Assembly: GCA_015680685.1 (NCBI GenBank)
Contig: MNCI01018990.1
Location: forward strand, 93,088 to 116,648
Source: Gnetum montanum
Taxonomy: Eukaryota; Streptophyta; Gnetopsida; Gnetales; Gnetaceae
Reading direction: 5' to 3'
DNA: 23,561 nt
Position 1 is the first letter of the stretch; each line of letters begins with the position of its first letter. The notes beneath the pieces were generated by a model. It was not told the origin of the DNA and made no database searches. It was given only the letters and a program-made list of their open reading frames with translations. The translations under genes were made by a program, and so were the position numbers. Positions 1 to 8,147 of this stretch are shown here, piece by piece.

Positions 1-173
1 GACTTGCTTAACCATACACCGTGACACATACAAGCAAGCCTGGGAAGACAACGAACGATTAACCCCAAGTGTTTCTTGTGGCGTTAAGGCATTTAGTCTG
101 CGGAGTTCGACCGGATCACGCGTGTACGCTCGTATTCGTATGGTGGAGTGTAGGGGTACCTTGCCACTCATCA
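1..173 (+). mobile_element. Right end of a plus-oriented LTR (truncated by window edge)
   Basis: Reverse-complementing this stretch gives a sequence that aligns with the start of the LTR at 1295 (TGATGAGTGRCRAGGTACC, then a shared block with CCATACGAATACGAGCGTA and TCGTTGTCTTCCCAG). It is therefore the terminal U5 part of an LTR of the same family in the opposite orientation, ending ..CACTCATCA at 173. No primer-binding site follows, so it is the end of a 3' LTR or solo LTR rather than a 5' LTR. It abuts the broken gag region of element B1, which suggests a nested insertion into B1. The upstream part lies outside the window. Confidence 0.75.
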
Positions 174-240
174 ATATCTAAGCGCTTGATCCGACTATCT
201 TTTTAATGCCTTGTTGGTATCCTCACTGCCTCCGTTATAT

Positions 241-1152
241 CTAGCATGCTTCGGGTGGCAAGTAGGGGTTTGTCATGATCATCTCTCTCATGAAGTCTAT
301 GGTGTCTACGTTGTTTCCTACTTTCCCTTCTTTCATGCCTAGATTCTCTAGACTGCCCTCGTCCTCTCTCTTGACTCTCTCGTCGAGGTCTCTCATTTGC
401 CTACCTCTATCCTCACCATTATGCTCTTTATAACTGCACCCTGATGTGGAAGGAGACAGTGAATGGTGTGATGAAGGAGAAGAAGAAGGAGAACCATCTT
501 CATGACAATGTGTCTTACCTTCTCTTTGGCTGCTACGGCCCCGATCGTGATGACGATCAGAATGCCTGTCCTTGTCATGTGTTTTCATTCCCTCAGTGAA
601 TAGTTGGTGTTCACGGGGATCAAAACCAAGGTTGTGTATCGTGGAACGTAGGTTCTGATACCCCACCTCCTCACTATCATTAGGAGGGGGAACATCATTT
701 GATGGAGAACCCATTATAAGTGGTTCACCATCTCCAATTTCACTTAGGACATAAGGGACCCCTTTGCCCTTCAACAATGTATGGTGGCTCTCTTGCCTTG
801 AGTCCCTTAGACATTGTGCTTCTATGGGATGATAATTCCTTGTATCAAAATCTGCTGCAACATATTCAGCATATAATTTTTTCATGTTGATCTGTGCCAA
901 AGCATGGAGGAGCATGTTGGGGACTGCACAATCTGGAGGTAACACTATCTTACCTTGCAAGTCTCTCCAATGCATCTATTCATCCTGATGAAGGATAAAA
1001 GTAAACTTGGGTATATACTCATCAAGATGAGTATATACCACCCTATATCGTTGAGGAATTGGCTGATTTTGGTTATGTGTTTTGGATTGCCGACTATTTC
1101 TAGTATGATCCCTAGGTGGTGAAGTGCTATTATGAGAAGAAGAAGAAGACAT
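241..1152 (-). pseudogene. gag-like N-terminal ORF of element B1, one in-frame stop
   Basis: The minus-strand frame opens with ATG at 1152, followed by a Ser run (MSSSSS). It reaches a TAG at 976-978 directly followed by ATG at 973-975, and continues to a TAG at 241-243: 303 sense-frame codons with one internal stop. It contains RVVYTHLDEYIPKFTFILHQ, then WRDLQGKIVLPPD and a block around YHPIEAQCLRD. The same three blocks occur in element A (VVYKHPDEYVPDFTFILHQ, WRDMEGSIVL, YRPMEAQQIRD), which shows a real conserved protein. The second half is low-complexity, rich in Asp, His, Arg and Ser (for example DRHSDRHHDRGR). No canonical capsid motif is recognised, so gag is inferred from its position after the primer site. 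The internal TAG is explained by CAG to TAG, and downstream sequence is lost at the 173/174 junction. Confidence 0.65.
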
Positions 1153-1275
1153 TGTCTTATTCGAGGTGCTGATTAACCATTGTATAATTTTTCATTTAAT
1201 TAACCCTAAGGGTTCGTTTAAGCTCCCAATGATGTGGATAATTTCCTATGTTCTACTTAGTGCACAAACACTTAG

Positions 1276-1293
1276 TCCCTGGTAATGGCGCCT
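1276..1293 (-). promoter_or_regulatory. Primer-binding site of B1 (tRNA-Asp type)
   Basis: On the minus strand it reads AGGCGCCATTACCAGGGA, one base inside the 5' LTR end (1295). The complement of the plant tRNA-Asp(GTC) 3' end is TGGCGCCGTTGCCGGGGA. Fourteen of 18 positions match, and three of the four differences are G to A. The spacing equals that in element A. Confidence 0.7.
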
Positions 1294-1294
1294 A

Positions 1295-2096
1295 TGATGA
1301 GTGACGAGGTACCCCTACACTCAACCATACGAATACGAGCGTAGCATGCGCGGTCCGGTAGAACTCCACAGACTAAGTGCCTACACGCCTTATGGAACAC
1401 TTAAGGTTAATTATTCGTTGTCTTCCCAGACTTACTTGTATTTGTCACGATTGTATGGTTAAGTAAGTTTGGGGTATATGATTTTTATGTCTTTACGGTT
1501 TTATCTCCTATGCTGATAAGGTGAAGGGTGAAGAGACTAATTACTAACTTTAACTAACTAACTAAGTATGAATTAACCTAGCGTCAGCATCCGTTCCCAC
1601 TTACTGTTCACACCCTGAACCGATGCAACCTTGGTTACCAAACGCTAGTTGTTGCTGGGATCACCAAGCGTAACGCACGTGCTCAAAGCAGTCGTACTCA
1701 GGCACTTAACTAGGAGAGAAGGGTCAAGAGAGATTTAATAACTAAGAAAGCAATTAAATGATAAACAATAAATAAAATCCTATTTAGCCTATTCCATGCA
1801 CTGCAAGGTTTATCCAAGAAGTTCGTCTTTATTTCCGTACACAAACATGTGTTCAGGTACAATATTTGCTCGAATAAAGATCCATTCACTTTGGAGCTCC
1901 TACTGCGGGCACATGGAAAATATTCTATCTTTGGAGGGATCAAACTGCCAGAGTTTCGCTACGGTCTAGGCCTAGAATTAGAAACAAGGAAGAGCTACCT
2001 CTTATTTATAGATTTAACAGTGCACTGCAATATTGTGTACGCAATATCACAGGGGAAGACGCGATATCACGACCCATGCGATATTGCGTCCCATCA
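1295..2096 (-). mobile_element. LTR of element B1 (802 bp)
   Basis: The plus-strand ends are TGATGAG and CCCATCA. On the minus strand U3 comes first, with degraded palindromic units (GCGATATCAC, GCGATATTGC, GCAATATCAC) at about 2035-2090, then a TATA box at 2012-2001 (TCTATAAATAAG). R/U5 follows and shares GATAGAATATTTTC, TGGATCTTTATTCGAG and AATAAAGACGAACT with the LTRs of element A. The AATAAA is the likely polyadenylation signal. Sequence beyond 2096 is flanking DNA; with the partner LTR absent, the target duplication cannot be tested. Confidence 0.75.
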
Positions 2097-2209
2097 TAAT
2101 CTATGATTGGTAGTTGGTATTTAGGCCAAAATAATAATACTCATTGAGCTCTTATATGATAATTTAGTAATAGTTATGTTATCCAAAGGGGGAGGGATGT
2201 TGAATTTAA

Positions 2210-2335
2210 CTATAGATACACCTCAAGGTGTATAGCCAACATGATCTATCATAATGTAATACTGCTTCAAGTGTGACTTGAATTAGCAACCTCTTACCTA
2301 ATAAAGTAAGTAGCTAACCACTTGAGCTACCTATC
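2210..2335 (-). repeat. SINE-like module with tRNA-type promoter boxes
   Basis: The minus strand shows TAGCTCAAGTGGTTAG (2328-2313), a good Pol III A-box (TRGCNNAGTGG with one extra base), followed by a weak B-box AGGTTGCTAATTCAAGTC (2292-2275). A related fragment lies at 17330-17375 (TGCCTCAAGTGTAACTCAAA). No poly-A tail or target duplication was found. Confidence 0.35.
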
Positions 2336-2790
2336 ACTAGCTCAAGTTATAGTTGAGATACCTATCTAAAGAACATGTGCTCTACAAAAGATCAAAACAT
2401 ATCAACAACATCAAATATTACTTCATCAAGCTAGAACTCAAGAAAACCTTCAAGCCCAAATACATAACTATAGCAAATCATAATAATAAAGAACTTTCTA
2501 TCATATAGAGTAGACTGCTTCAGATCCTAAAAAAATATTGATAACAAACAAAGAAAATTTAGAGTACATCACAAGCTTGACATTGAGTAGACATCATTAA
2601 AAAAATATATATGGAAAAGAAAAACTTTTTGGTTTTAGAACTATCTACTTAGTTGTAAAACATTACCATTGATATTTTGAAAAAATAAGTGAAAAAAATT
2701 AATTGTTAATAGGAAGAAAGATCCCAGTCCTACAAGAAGTTACATCACTTTTTAACATTCATGCTTGAACTTAAAATAGCAAAAGAATTC

Positions 2791-2813
2791 AAGAGAGAGA
2801 GAGAGAGAGAGAG
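2791..2813. repeat. (GA)n microsatellite
   Basis: About eleven GA dinucleotides in a row, inside dispersed repeat R copy 1 and just before a G-rich stretch. Confidence 0.9.
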
Positions 2814-2870
2814 CTGTGGCCATGGGAGAGTAGCAAGGGGGAGGTAGGGGAGGGTGGGGGGAGTGTTAGA

Positions 2871-2995
2871 ACCCCAAAATAATTGTAATATAAGTATAAA
2901 CCAAGATATACAACTCAGCATTGCCAATTAGAATTAAACCAATGACTTAAAGCTTTTAAATTAAGAGTCTTTACCATTATGCTGACACCTCATTA
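2871..2995 (-). repeat. SINE-like module (tRNA head), copy 2
   Basis: On the minus strand the A-box region is TGTCAGCATAATGGTAAAG (2987-2969) and the B-box region TTGGTTTAATTC (about 2943-2931). The tail at 2873-2899 (GTTAGAACCCCAAAATAATT in plus sense) matches the tail of the module at 4301-4408 almost exactly. Head and tail are thus both shared with an independent copy. Confidence 0.5.
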
Positions 2996-3339
2996 TGGCT
3001 TAATGTTAATATTTGCATCAAAGTAAGAAAATTATAGCACTTGTGAAAGATTTTCACCTCATTTCTTGTTATTGATCTTATGTCAAGAATTTTTACTATC
3101 AACTATAGCCATCTTGTTGACACTAGTTTTAATCTTTGACTTAATGGTATTCTTGTCACATAAGGAAAAATTTGCCTTACAAGCTATTTATCTAGGTTTT
3201 TTGATACTTTCTCTAGTACTATTAAAATTATACACAGAAGCTTTTGTCTACTTTAAAATATTTATTATCATTTAATCATTCTTATTATTGACATTAATTT
3301 GATTTTTCATGTCTTCAACTTCATATTATTTTTTTCTAA

Positions 3340-4105
3340 CTTTAACCTCAACACATTTTTCTTTTCTTCAAAATCTTTTTTCTTGAGCAGAAAAAGATAG
3401 ACATTAAACAAATGTCCTTTACAATGGAAAAATTTACAAGAATTAGGAAGATTATAATATGTAATTGGCTAAATATAAGTCTTTCCTCTTGTTTGTAATA
3501 CTAACTCTTTTTTATAATTGAGAAGGTTGATTTCAACAAAAAAAATATCTATGAAATTTAAAAGTTGTAGAAATAGACTTCATATGCTTAATGAAACCAA
3601 GAATACTAATAATTTCTTGCTTAGCTTTTTGAAAAATCAACAAAAGATTATATAAATTGATGAAACATGGAACTTTAGCATATTTTTCAAATTGAACATC
3701 AAAATTTGGAACTCACTTACGAATGATCAACAGTGCATGCTTATGTATAAAAGACCCTATATCTAGGGCACGTTGCACCATTGAAGCATTGCTTAACTCA
3801 ATGAGTAGAAAAAGATGAAAATACTACCCAGAATGAAGAACTTGGATATCATGTTTTTTATCACATTATTTAACCGCAAAACAAAACTTATATTGTGATT
3901 AAAGATCAACAACCAATGATTCATATACATCATTAGGAAGAACAAAATTAAGTATCTTTGTTGCATCAACATGACTACAAGAAGGTATCACAACTTTTTT
4001 CTTAAAAGCTTGTAAATCTACATTTTGAGAAGAAATTTCTACATTGATAAAAGAAGTAGGAATTTCAACATTGGTTGAAGATGGAAGTAATATATAATTC
4101 CCCAT
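3340..4105 (-). pseudogene. DUF4283 / plant CCHC zinc-knuckle protein, decayed copy 1
   Basis: The minus strand preserves an open N-terminal stretch (4105-3899, beginning MGNYILLPSSTNVEIP). After frameshifts it reads QRALDIGSFIHKHALLIIRK, a TGA where Trp is expected (3715-3713), VPNFD, then KVPCFINLYNLLLIF. This matches the DUF4283 pattern kW.P.FD....kvPvWvrLynLPl.fW. Further on come FVEINLL-like sequence and YYNLPN, then a degenerate knuckle at 3438-3397 (CKFFHCKGHLFNVY) where the expected C-x2-C-x4-H-x4-C has its second Cys as Phe and last Cys as Tyr. DUF4283 plus this knuckle is typical of plant LINE ORF1 and related mobile-element proteins. A second copy is at 18275-18650. No reverse transcriptase is visible, so the LINE assignment is only likely. 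Confidence 0.5.
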
Positions 4106-4300
4106 AGGGAATTCTAGAGAAATTAGATTTGCTAAAGAAAAAATGAGGTAAGAAAAATCAAATCTAGTGAAAAAATCAAATTTGTTGGAGAAACATTAGA
4201 TCTAACTTTCAAAGTAGACTACTTGAAAAGACCAAGAGCATTTAAAAGATCAAATTGAAGTAATTTTCATAACATCATTGCCGTCAAATACCACACTAAG

Positions 4301-4408
4301 GTGCTAGAACCCTAAAATAATTGTAATAACTTAGCATGACCCACCAAAATTGAACCCATGACCTAGAGCTTTCAAAATAATAACATTACCACTAGGCTAA
4401 GACTTTAA
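4301..4408 (-). repeat. SINE-like module (tRNA head), copy 3
   Basis: On the minus strand, TCTTAGCCTAGTGGTAAT (4402-4385) matches the A-box consensus perfectly (TAGCCTAGTGG). GGGTTCAATTTT (4357-4345) fits a B-box. The 3' part TATTACAATTATTTTAGGG is shared with the module at 2871-2995. No clear target duplication. Confidence 0.55.
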
Positions 4409-4457
4409 ATTGTTATTAAACAGGGATAGTTACAAATAGCATGAAATTTTTATGTAT

Positions 4458-5155
4458 TGATGAAGTTTCAAAAGTCAATGCGTCGACTGGGCCGCGTATA
4501 CTCGGTCGTGTCGACGCGGGCCTGTTGACGTAGCCACCCTGTGTCGAGGTGGCCCCGTTTACGCAGCCACCTTTCCCGGATCTATAAATATGAGGGCCTT
4601 CCACCTCATTTAGGCATCTTTTTGAGTAGTAGTAGCGAAGCTCTTGTAGTTTATCCTCGCAAGAGATAGAATATTTTCTAAGTGCTCGCAGTAGGTGTAA
4701 GAAAAGTGATTGGATCTTTATTCGAGTGTTGATGTATCTGAGCCCATTGGTGTGACGACAATAAAGACGAACTGTTCAAGCATACCTTGCAGCATTTGGA
4801 CTTAGTTATTTCATGCATTTAATAGTTTAATATGTTTATGCTTTATTAATTACTTGTTTATGCGTTATTAGTTACTTGTTGATTATTTAAGTTTTTATTA
4901 TTATAATTTCAATCGTTATTGTTCATTCTTAGTTCGTAAAAGACATAAGTACGACCATCTCAAACGTAATCCAAACACTTAGTAAGCCTAGCGATGCTTA
5001 ACGTCTGGTAACCCCGTAGTGTTAGGAAATGCTCAGAACGTGCTCGGAAGATGGGACCGGATACTTATGTTAGGAATAGTTAAGGTTTAGATTAAGATAA
5101 TTTTAGATTAATTAATATTCTATCCTTATTTTCCAAAATGATTAGCCGCTCATCA
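4458..5155 (+). mobile_element. 5' LTR of element A (698 bp)
   Basis: U3 carries repeated GTCGAC-centred units (4480-4545), followed by a TATA box TCTATAAATATG at 4581-4592, so transcription probably begins near 4610-4620. R/U5 contains TGGATCTTTATTCGAG and AATAAAGACGAACT (about 4708-4775), shared with the LTR of B1; AATAAA is the probable polyadenylation signal. The LTR ends GCCGCTCATCA at 5155. Confidence 0.88.
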
Positions 5156-5156
5156 T

Positions 5157-5174
5157 TGGCACCGTTGCTGGGGA
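5157..5174 (+). promoter_or_regulatory. Primer-binding site of element A (tRNA-Asp type)
   Basis: TGGCACCGTTGCTGGGGA matches the complement of the plant tRNA-Asp 3' end at 16 of 18 positions. Both differences are transitions at former CpG sites. One base separates it from the 5' LTR. Confidence 0.82.
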
Positions 5175-5321
5175 CTGTTAGTCTTACATGCGTCATCTGA
5201 CCTTAGTGAAATTATCATTTAAGTTGTTGGAACGGACCCAGGGTAGAAATATTTACGCACACTAGGAGAATTCAAGTAAATAGTAAGGTACACCGATTAT
5301 ATGGACCATCTAACGTCCAAC

Positions 5322-5624
5322 ATGTCTTCTCACAAGAGAGATGCATTTAAACCACCGGTGCCGCAAGAATGTCGGGTGGTGTACAAACATCCCGATGAAT
5401 ATGTCCCTGATTTCACATTCATCCTACATCAGGATGAACATCTTTGATGGCGGGACATGGAGGGTAGCATCGTGCTACTACTCGACCAAGCAGCTCCTAC
5501 GATGCTATATCACAATCTGGGCAGATTGGGCATCCAGGACCGAGTGGCAGAGTATGTCATGGAGGATCATGACTATCAGGACTATCGTCCTATGGAGGCT
5601 CAACAGATAAGAGATCAGCAGTAA
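5322..5624 (+). pseudogene. gag-like N-terminal fragment of element A
   Basis: ATG at 5322 opens MSSHKRDAFKPPVPQE, then VVYKHPDEYVPDFTFILHQ, a TGA at 5445-5447, WRDMEGSIVLLLD, and a last conserved block YRPMEAQQIRD before TAA at 5622-5624. The same order of blocks occurs in the B1 gag start (1152 to 241), which also has a stop at nearly the same place, just before WRD. Beyond the YRPMEAQ block the two diverge at once: B1 continues as gag, while A passes into coiled-coil sequence in the same frame. A therefore keeps only about the first 100 residues of gag. Confidence 0.65.
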
Positions 5625-6528
5625 GAGGAGCTAGCCAAGGTGAACACAGACATAAGAAGGTTGGCAGCTGAAAATAGAAATCTGTCAGGAGGAGGTTCGG
5701 GCTTTGCAACAGAAGTCTGCAATCGAAATTTCCGCTTGGAAAAACGAGGCCCTGAAGCTTGAAAAAGTTAAAAATCATTACAGGGACCAAGTGGGATTGC
5801 AGAAGGAGGTGAACGAGAAGCACATTGAAGTCGCTAAAGCCAAGATGAACCAAGCACTCCAGTAGCTTCAAGAGGAAGGCGATATATGGCCATCCATCTT
5901 TGATGGGTTGAACACCTACAACAAAGTAGAAATCCACCTAAAGGAGTTGCAGATCGAAGAAATGACAGAATACATGGAATTGACCAACCTTTGATATGCA
6001 AACTTGGCTATGCTCACAACCGGGAGACTGCGGTCAGAGTTAGAAAAACAAGTGGCCGCCTCATATTCCTTATACGATGGTGAGTTCCAGGCGCAGAAGG
6101 CAACAAAACAGAAGCTGGCAACAACAAACGTGGAACTCGAGGTCCTCCGCACAAGCTTTGAAGGCCAATGTACCATCGCGGAGGACCTGGCCTGAAGAAT
6201 GAATGACTACCAGTAGCTGCAGTCATCAATCCGAGCGTTCGATATCGAATGTAAGTAGTTCGTAGCCTAGTTTGTTAATTTAAAAGAACTCATCCTGGTG
6301 CTTCCTTGTCCTTGGGAAGTTCCAGTTCCAGCACACATTGGAGAAGCTGCCTGGACCGTGAATGACCCCAGAAGCAAAGAAGAGAAAATGAGGGCTCTCT
6401 TGGAGGCTTTCCGATTGCCTCCAGAAGTTGCAGCTGCCGTAGGACTTCCGACATCTGTTTCGGCACCAACGCATGGGCCAAAGGCTGGAGAGGGTCCATC
6501 AGAGCCACTGCCCCCAGGGACGGTGTGA
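5625..6528 (+). pseudogene. Coiled-coil protein of element A with C-terminal PWEVP motif
   Basis: After the TAA at 5622 the frame reads VNTDIRRLAAENRNLS. A one-base insertion near 5687 shifts it to EVRALQQKSAIEISAWKNEA, then a long heptad-like stretch (TEYMELTNL, YANLAMLTTGRLRSELEKQV), and finally LPCPWEVPVPAHIG with DPRSKEEKMRALL, ending at TGA 6526-6528. In-frame stops lie at 5863, 5992, 6193, 6214, 6256 and 6268. The same protein is on the minus strand at 19628-20680, with QKSAIEISAW, YMELANLRYANLSMLTARF and LPYPWEVPTPSNIG. It is thus a conserved retrotransposon product: mostly coiled coil, rich in Glu, Lys and Gln, with a short conserved C-terminal motif. Its function is unknown. It sits just before the 3' LTR, where some plant Ty3 elements carry additional or env-like ORFs, but no membrane segment is seen. 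Confidence 0.7.
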
Positions 6529-6769
6529 TCTTCTCCAGCAATTTTGTGCATCATCCTACATAGCAGAGGCTCTAGGACTAGCGGAGTGTTCAATTTTGTC
6601 TCTAAACACTACCATTTTTGTAATTTGTCCCCTTCTGTAACTCGGGCACTTGGTCAAATTTATGTTGTGTCATGTGTGTGTCTTGTATGTGTTTAAGTTA
6701 TGTGTGTTGTCAATAAGAATCCATACCTTCCAAATTGTAAAGTAACTCGAGGATGAGTTTTGCTCAGTC

Positions 6770-6778
6770 GTGGGGGTA
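6770..6778 (+). promoter_or_regulatory. Polypurine tract of element A
   Basis: GTGGGGGTA directly precedes the 3' LTR (6779). The context TCAGTCGTGGGGGTA is identical in element B2 on the minus strand (19472 to 19458), which confirms it as the plus-strand priming site. Confidence 0.8.
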
Positions 6779-7508
6779 TGATGAAGTGTCAAAAGTCAAT
6801 GCGTCGACTGGGCTGTGTATATGTGGCTGTGTCGACGCGGGCCCGTCGACGTAGCCACCCTGTGTCGACGTGGGCCCATCGACGTAGCCACCCTGTGTCG
6901 ACGTGGCCCCGTTTACGCAGCCACCTTTCCCGGATCTATAAATATGAGGGCCTTCCCCTCATTTAGGCATCTTTTTGAGTAGTAGTAGCGAAGCTCTTGC
7001 AGTTTGTCCCCGCAAGAGATAGAATATTTTCCAAGTGGCTGCAGTAGGTGTAAGAAAAGTAATTGGATCTTTATTCGAGCGTTGATGTATCTGAGCCCAT
7101 TGGCGTGACGGCAATAAAGACGAACTGTTCAAGCATACCTTGCAGCATTTGGACTTAGTTATTTCATGCATTTAATAGTTTAATATGTTTATGCTTTATT
7201 AATTACTTGTTTATGATTTATTAGTTACTTGTTGATTATTTAAGTTTTCATTATTATAATTTCAATCGTTATTGTTCATTCTTAGTTCGTAAAAGACATA
7301 AGTACGACCATCTCGAACGTAATCCAAACACCTGGTAAGCCTAGCGATGCTTAACGTCTGGTAACCCAGTAGTGTTAGGAAATGCTCAGAACGTGCTCGA
7401 AAGATGGGACCGGATACTTATGTTAGGAATAGTTAAGATTTAGATTAAGATAATTTTAGATTAATTAATATTCTATCCTTATTTTCCAAAATGATTAGCC
7501 GCTCATCA
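6779..7508 (+). mobile_element. 3' LTR of element A (730 bp)
   Basis: Direct copy of 4458-5155 with the same ends, a TATA box at 6935-6946 and AATAAAGACGAACT near 7114. It is 32 bp longer because a 33-bp unit with CCACCCTGTGTCGACGTGG is present once more in U3 (about 6840-6912), offset by a one-base deletion near 6955. Confidence 0.9.
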
Positions 7509-7779
7509 AGTAGCAAGCTAAAAGTTCAATTTTCAAGTTTGTTTTAGGTCATAAGTCATGTTCAAGTCAAAAGTCTTTCATAAAAATTGATAAAAAAATT
7601 ATAAGTTTATTAGTTTTATATGAAATTAGGGTTAAAGCCATGTACTTTATTATTTTAAAAACAATTATAAATTTAAAAGTCCAAGAAAAAAGAAACTAAA
7701 AAAATTAAAATACATAAAATCTTGCAAGGCAAAATTTTCCTTATTTAACAAGGGGACTATAGCTAATGGCAAAGATTAT
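7509..7779. other. AT-rich intergenic stretch
   Basis: No ORF, RNA gene or repeat recognised between element A and repeat R copy 3. Confidence 0.5.
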
Positions 7780-8147
7780 AAGGTTAATCATGATAGATAA
7801 ATTGTGCTATCATTTTTTATTGGATCTTCATTTCCAACAAAAGTTGGTATTTTGCCAAAACTTTCTCCTTAAATTGTTTTGCTATTTTAAGTTTAAGAAC
7901 AAATACTAAAACTGATGTGAATATCGTTAGGATTGGGACTATCCTCCCTCATAATTAATTTTCCTCTTTTGATTTTTTAAAGCATGAATTGTAACATTGT
8001 ACACTTGAGTAGACATCCCTAAAAATTGAAAAGTTTTTCCTTTCCATGTCACATTTGGGTTTTTTTTTTACTATGCACTAAGCATGTAACAGACTTTGAA
8101 TTTTTTTTGCTTAATATTAATATTATTTTTGGAGTTTGATACCTAGT
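7780..8147 (+). repeat. Dispersed repeat R, copy 3 (fragment, inverted)
   Basis: This aligns with the reverse complement of 17780-18130. Shared blocks include TTAATTTTCCTCTTTTGATT, the TATTTTGCCAAA stretch near 7850, and an AACTGATGTGAAT-like block near 7910. It is therefore inverted relative to copies 1 and 2. It lacks the DUF4283 coding part. Confidence 0.55.

Larger units (their letters stand above)
174..2096 (-). mobile_element. Minus-strand LTR retrotransposon B1, 5' part only
   Basis: Read on the minus strand this holds a 5' LTR (2096 to 1295), one spacer base, a primer-binding site complementary to tRNA-Asp, a short leader of about 120 bases and the start of a gag-like ORF (from 1152). 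It is cut at 174 by an opposite-oriented LTR end. Pol and the 3' LTR are not visible. The gag start is homologous to that in element A (4458-7508), and its LTR is closest to the LTR at 18651-19457. Orientation and identity are well supported; lineage within Ty3/Gypsy (Athila/Tat-like, from the tRNA-Asp primer site) is an inference. Confidence 0.75.
2097..3720 (-). repeat. Dispersed repeat R, copy 1
   Basis: Long stretches align by eye with 17580-18650: for example 2550-2780 with 17845-18065 (shared AAAATTAATTGTTA and ACATCACTTTTTAACATT-like blocks) and 3280-3700 with 18220-18640 (shared TTCAACTTCATATTATTTTT and GAATTAGGAAGATTATAATAT-like blocks). The 2550-2770 part also occurs inverted at 7850-8135. 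The unit is AT-rich and contains the 3' part of a DUF4283/CCHC pseudogene on the minus strand, so it is probably a decayed retroelement, possibly a LINE. A (GA)n run at 2791-2813 and a G-rich stretch at 2820-2865 interrupt it. Outer borders are approximate. Confidence 0.6.
4458..7508 (+). mobile_element. Element A: complete non-autonomous LTR retrotransposon (3.05 kb)
   Basis: Two direct LTRs (4458-5155 and 6779-7508) enclose 1,623 bp. A tRNA-Asp-type primer site starts at 5157 and a GTGGGGGTA polypurine tract abuts the 3' LTR. LTR ends are TGATGA...TCATCA, a perfect 6-bp inverted end. The interior codes only for a gag N-terminus fused to a coiled-coil protein, both broken; there is no protease, reverse transcriptase, RNase H or integrase. 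By eye the LTRs differ by about 31 substitutions in about 697 aligned positions (roughly 24 transitions), plus a 33-bp unit, so the insertion is not recent. Flanking pentamers TGTAT and AGTAG do not form a clear target duplication (three of five match). Confidence 0.9.

Noticed and set aside
1849-2106. Plus-strand ORF of 85 aa at 1849-2106
   Set aside because: Lies in the U3/R part of the B1 LTR, antisense to it; no sign of a protein.
3066-3275. 69-aa hydrophobic plus-strand ORF resembling a membrane peptide
   Set aside because: It lies antisense inside dispersed repeat R in very AT-rich DNA; Leu/Ile/Phe richness follows from base composition, and the aligned part of copy 2 is not open.
6014-6593. 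Several minus-strand ORFs over element A interior
   Set aside because: Shadows of the plus-strand coiled-coil frame, which has a homologue in B2.
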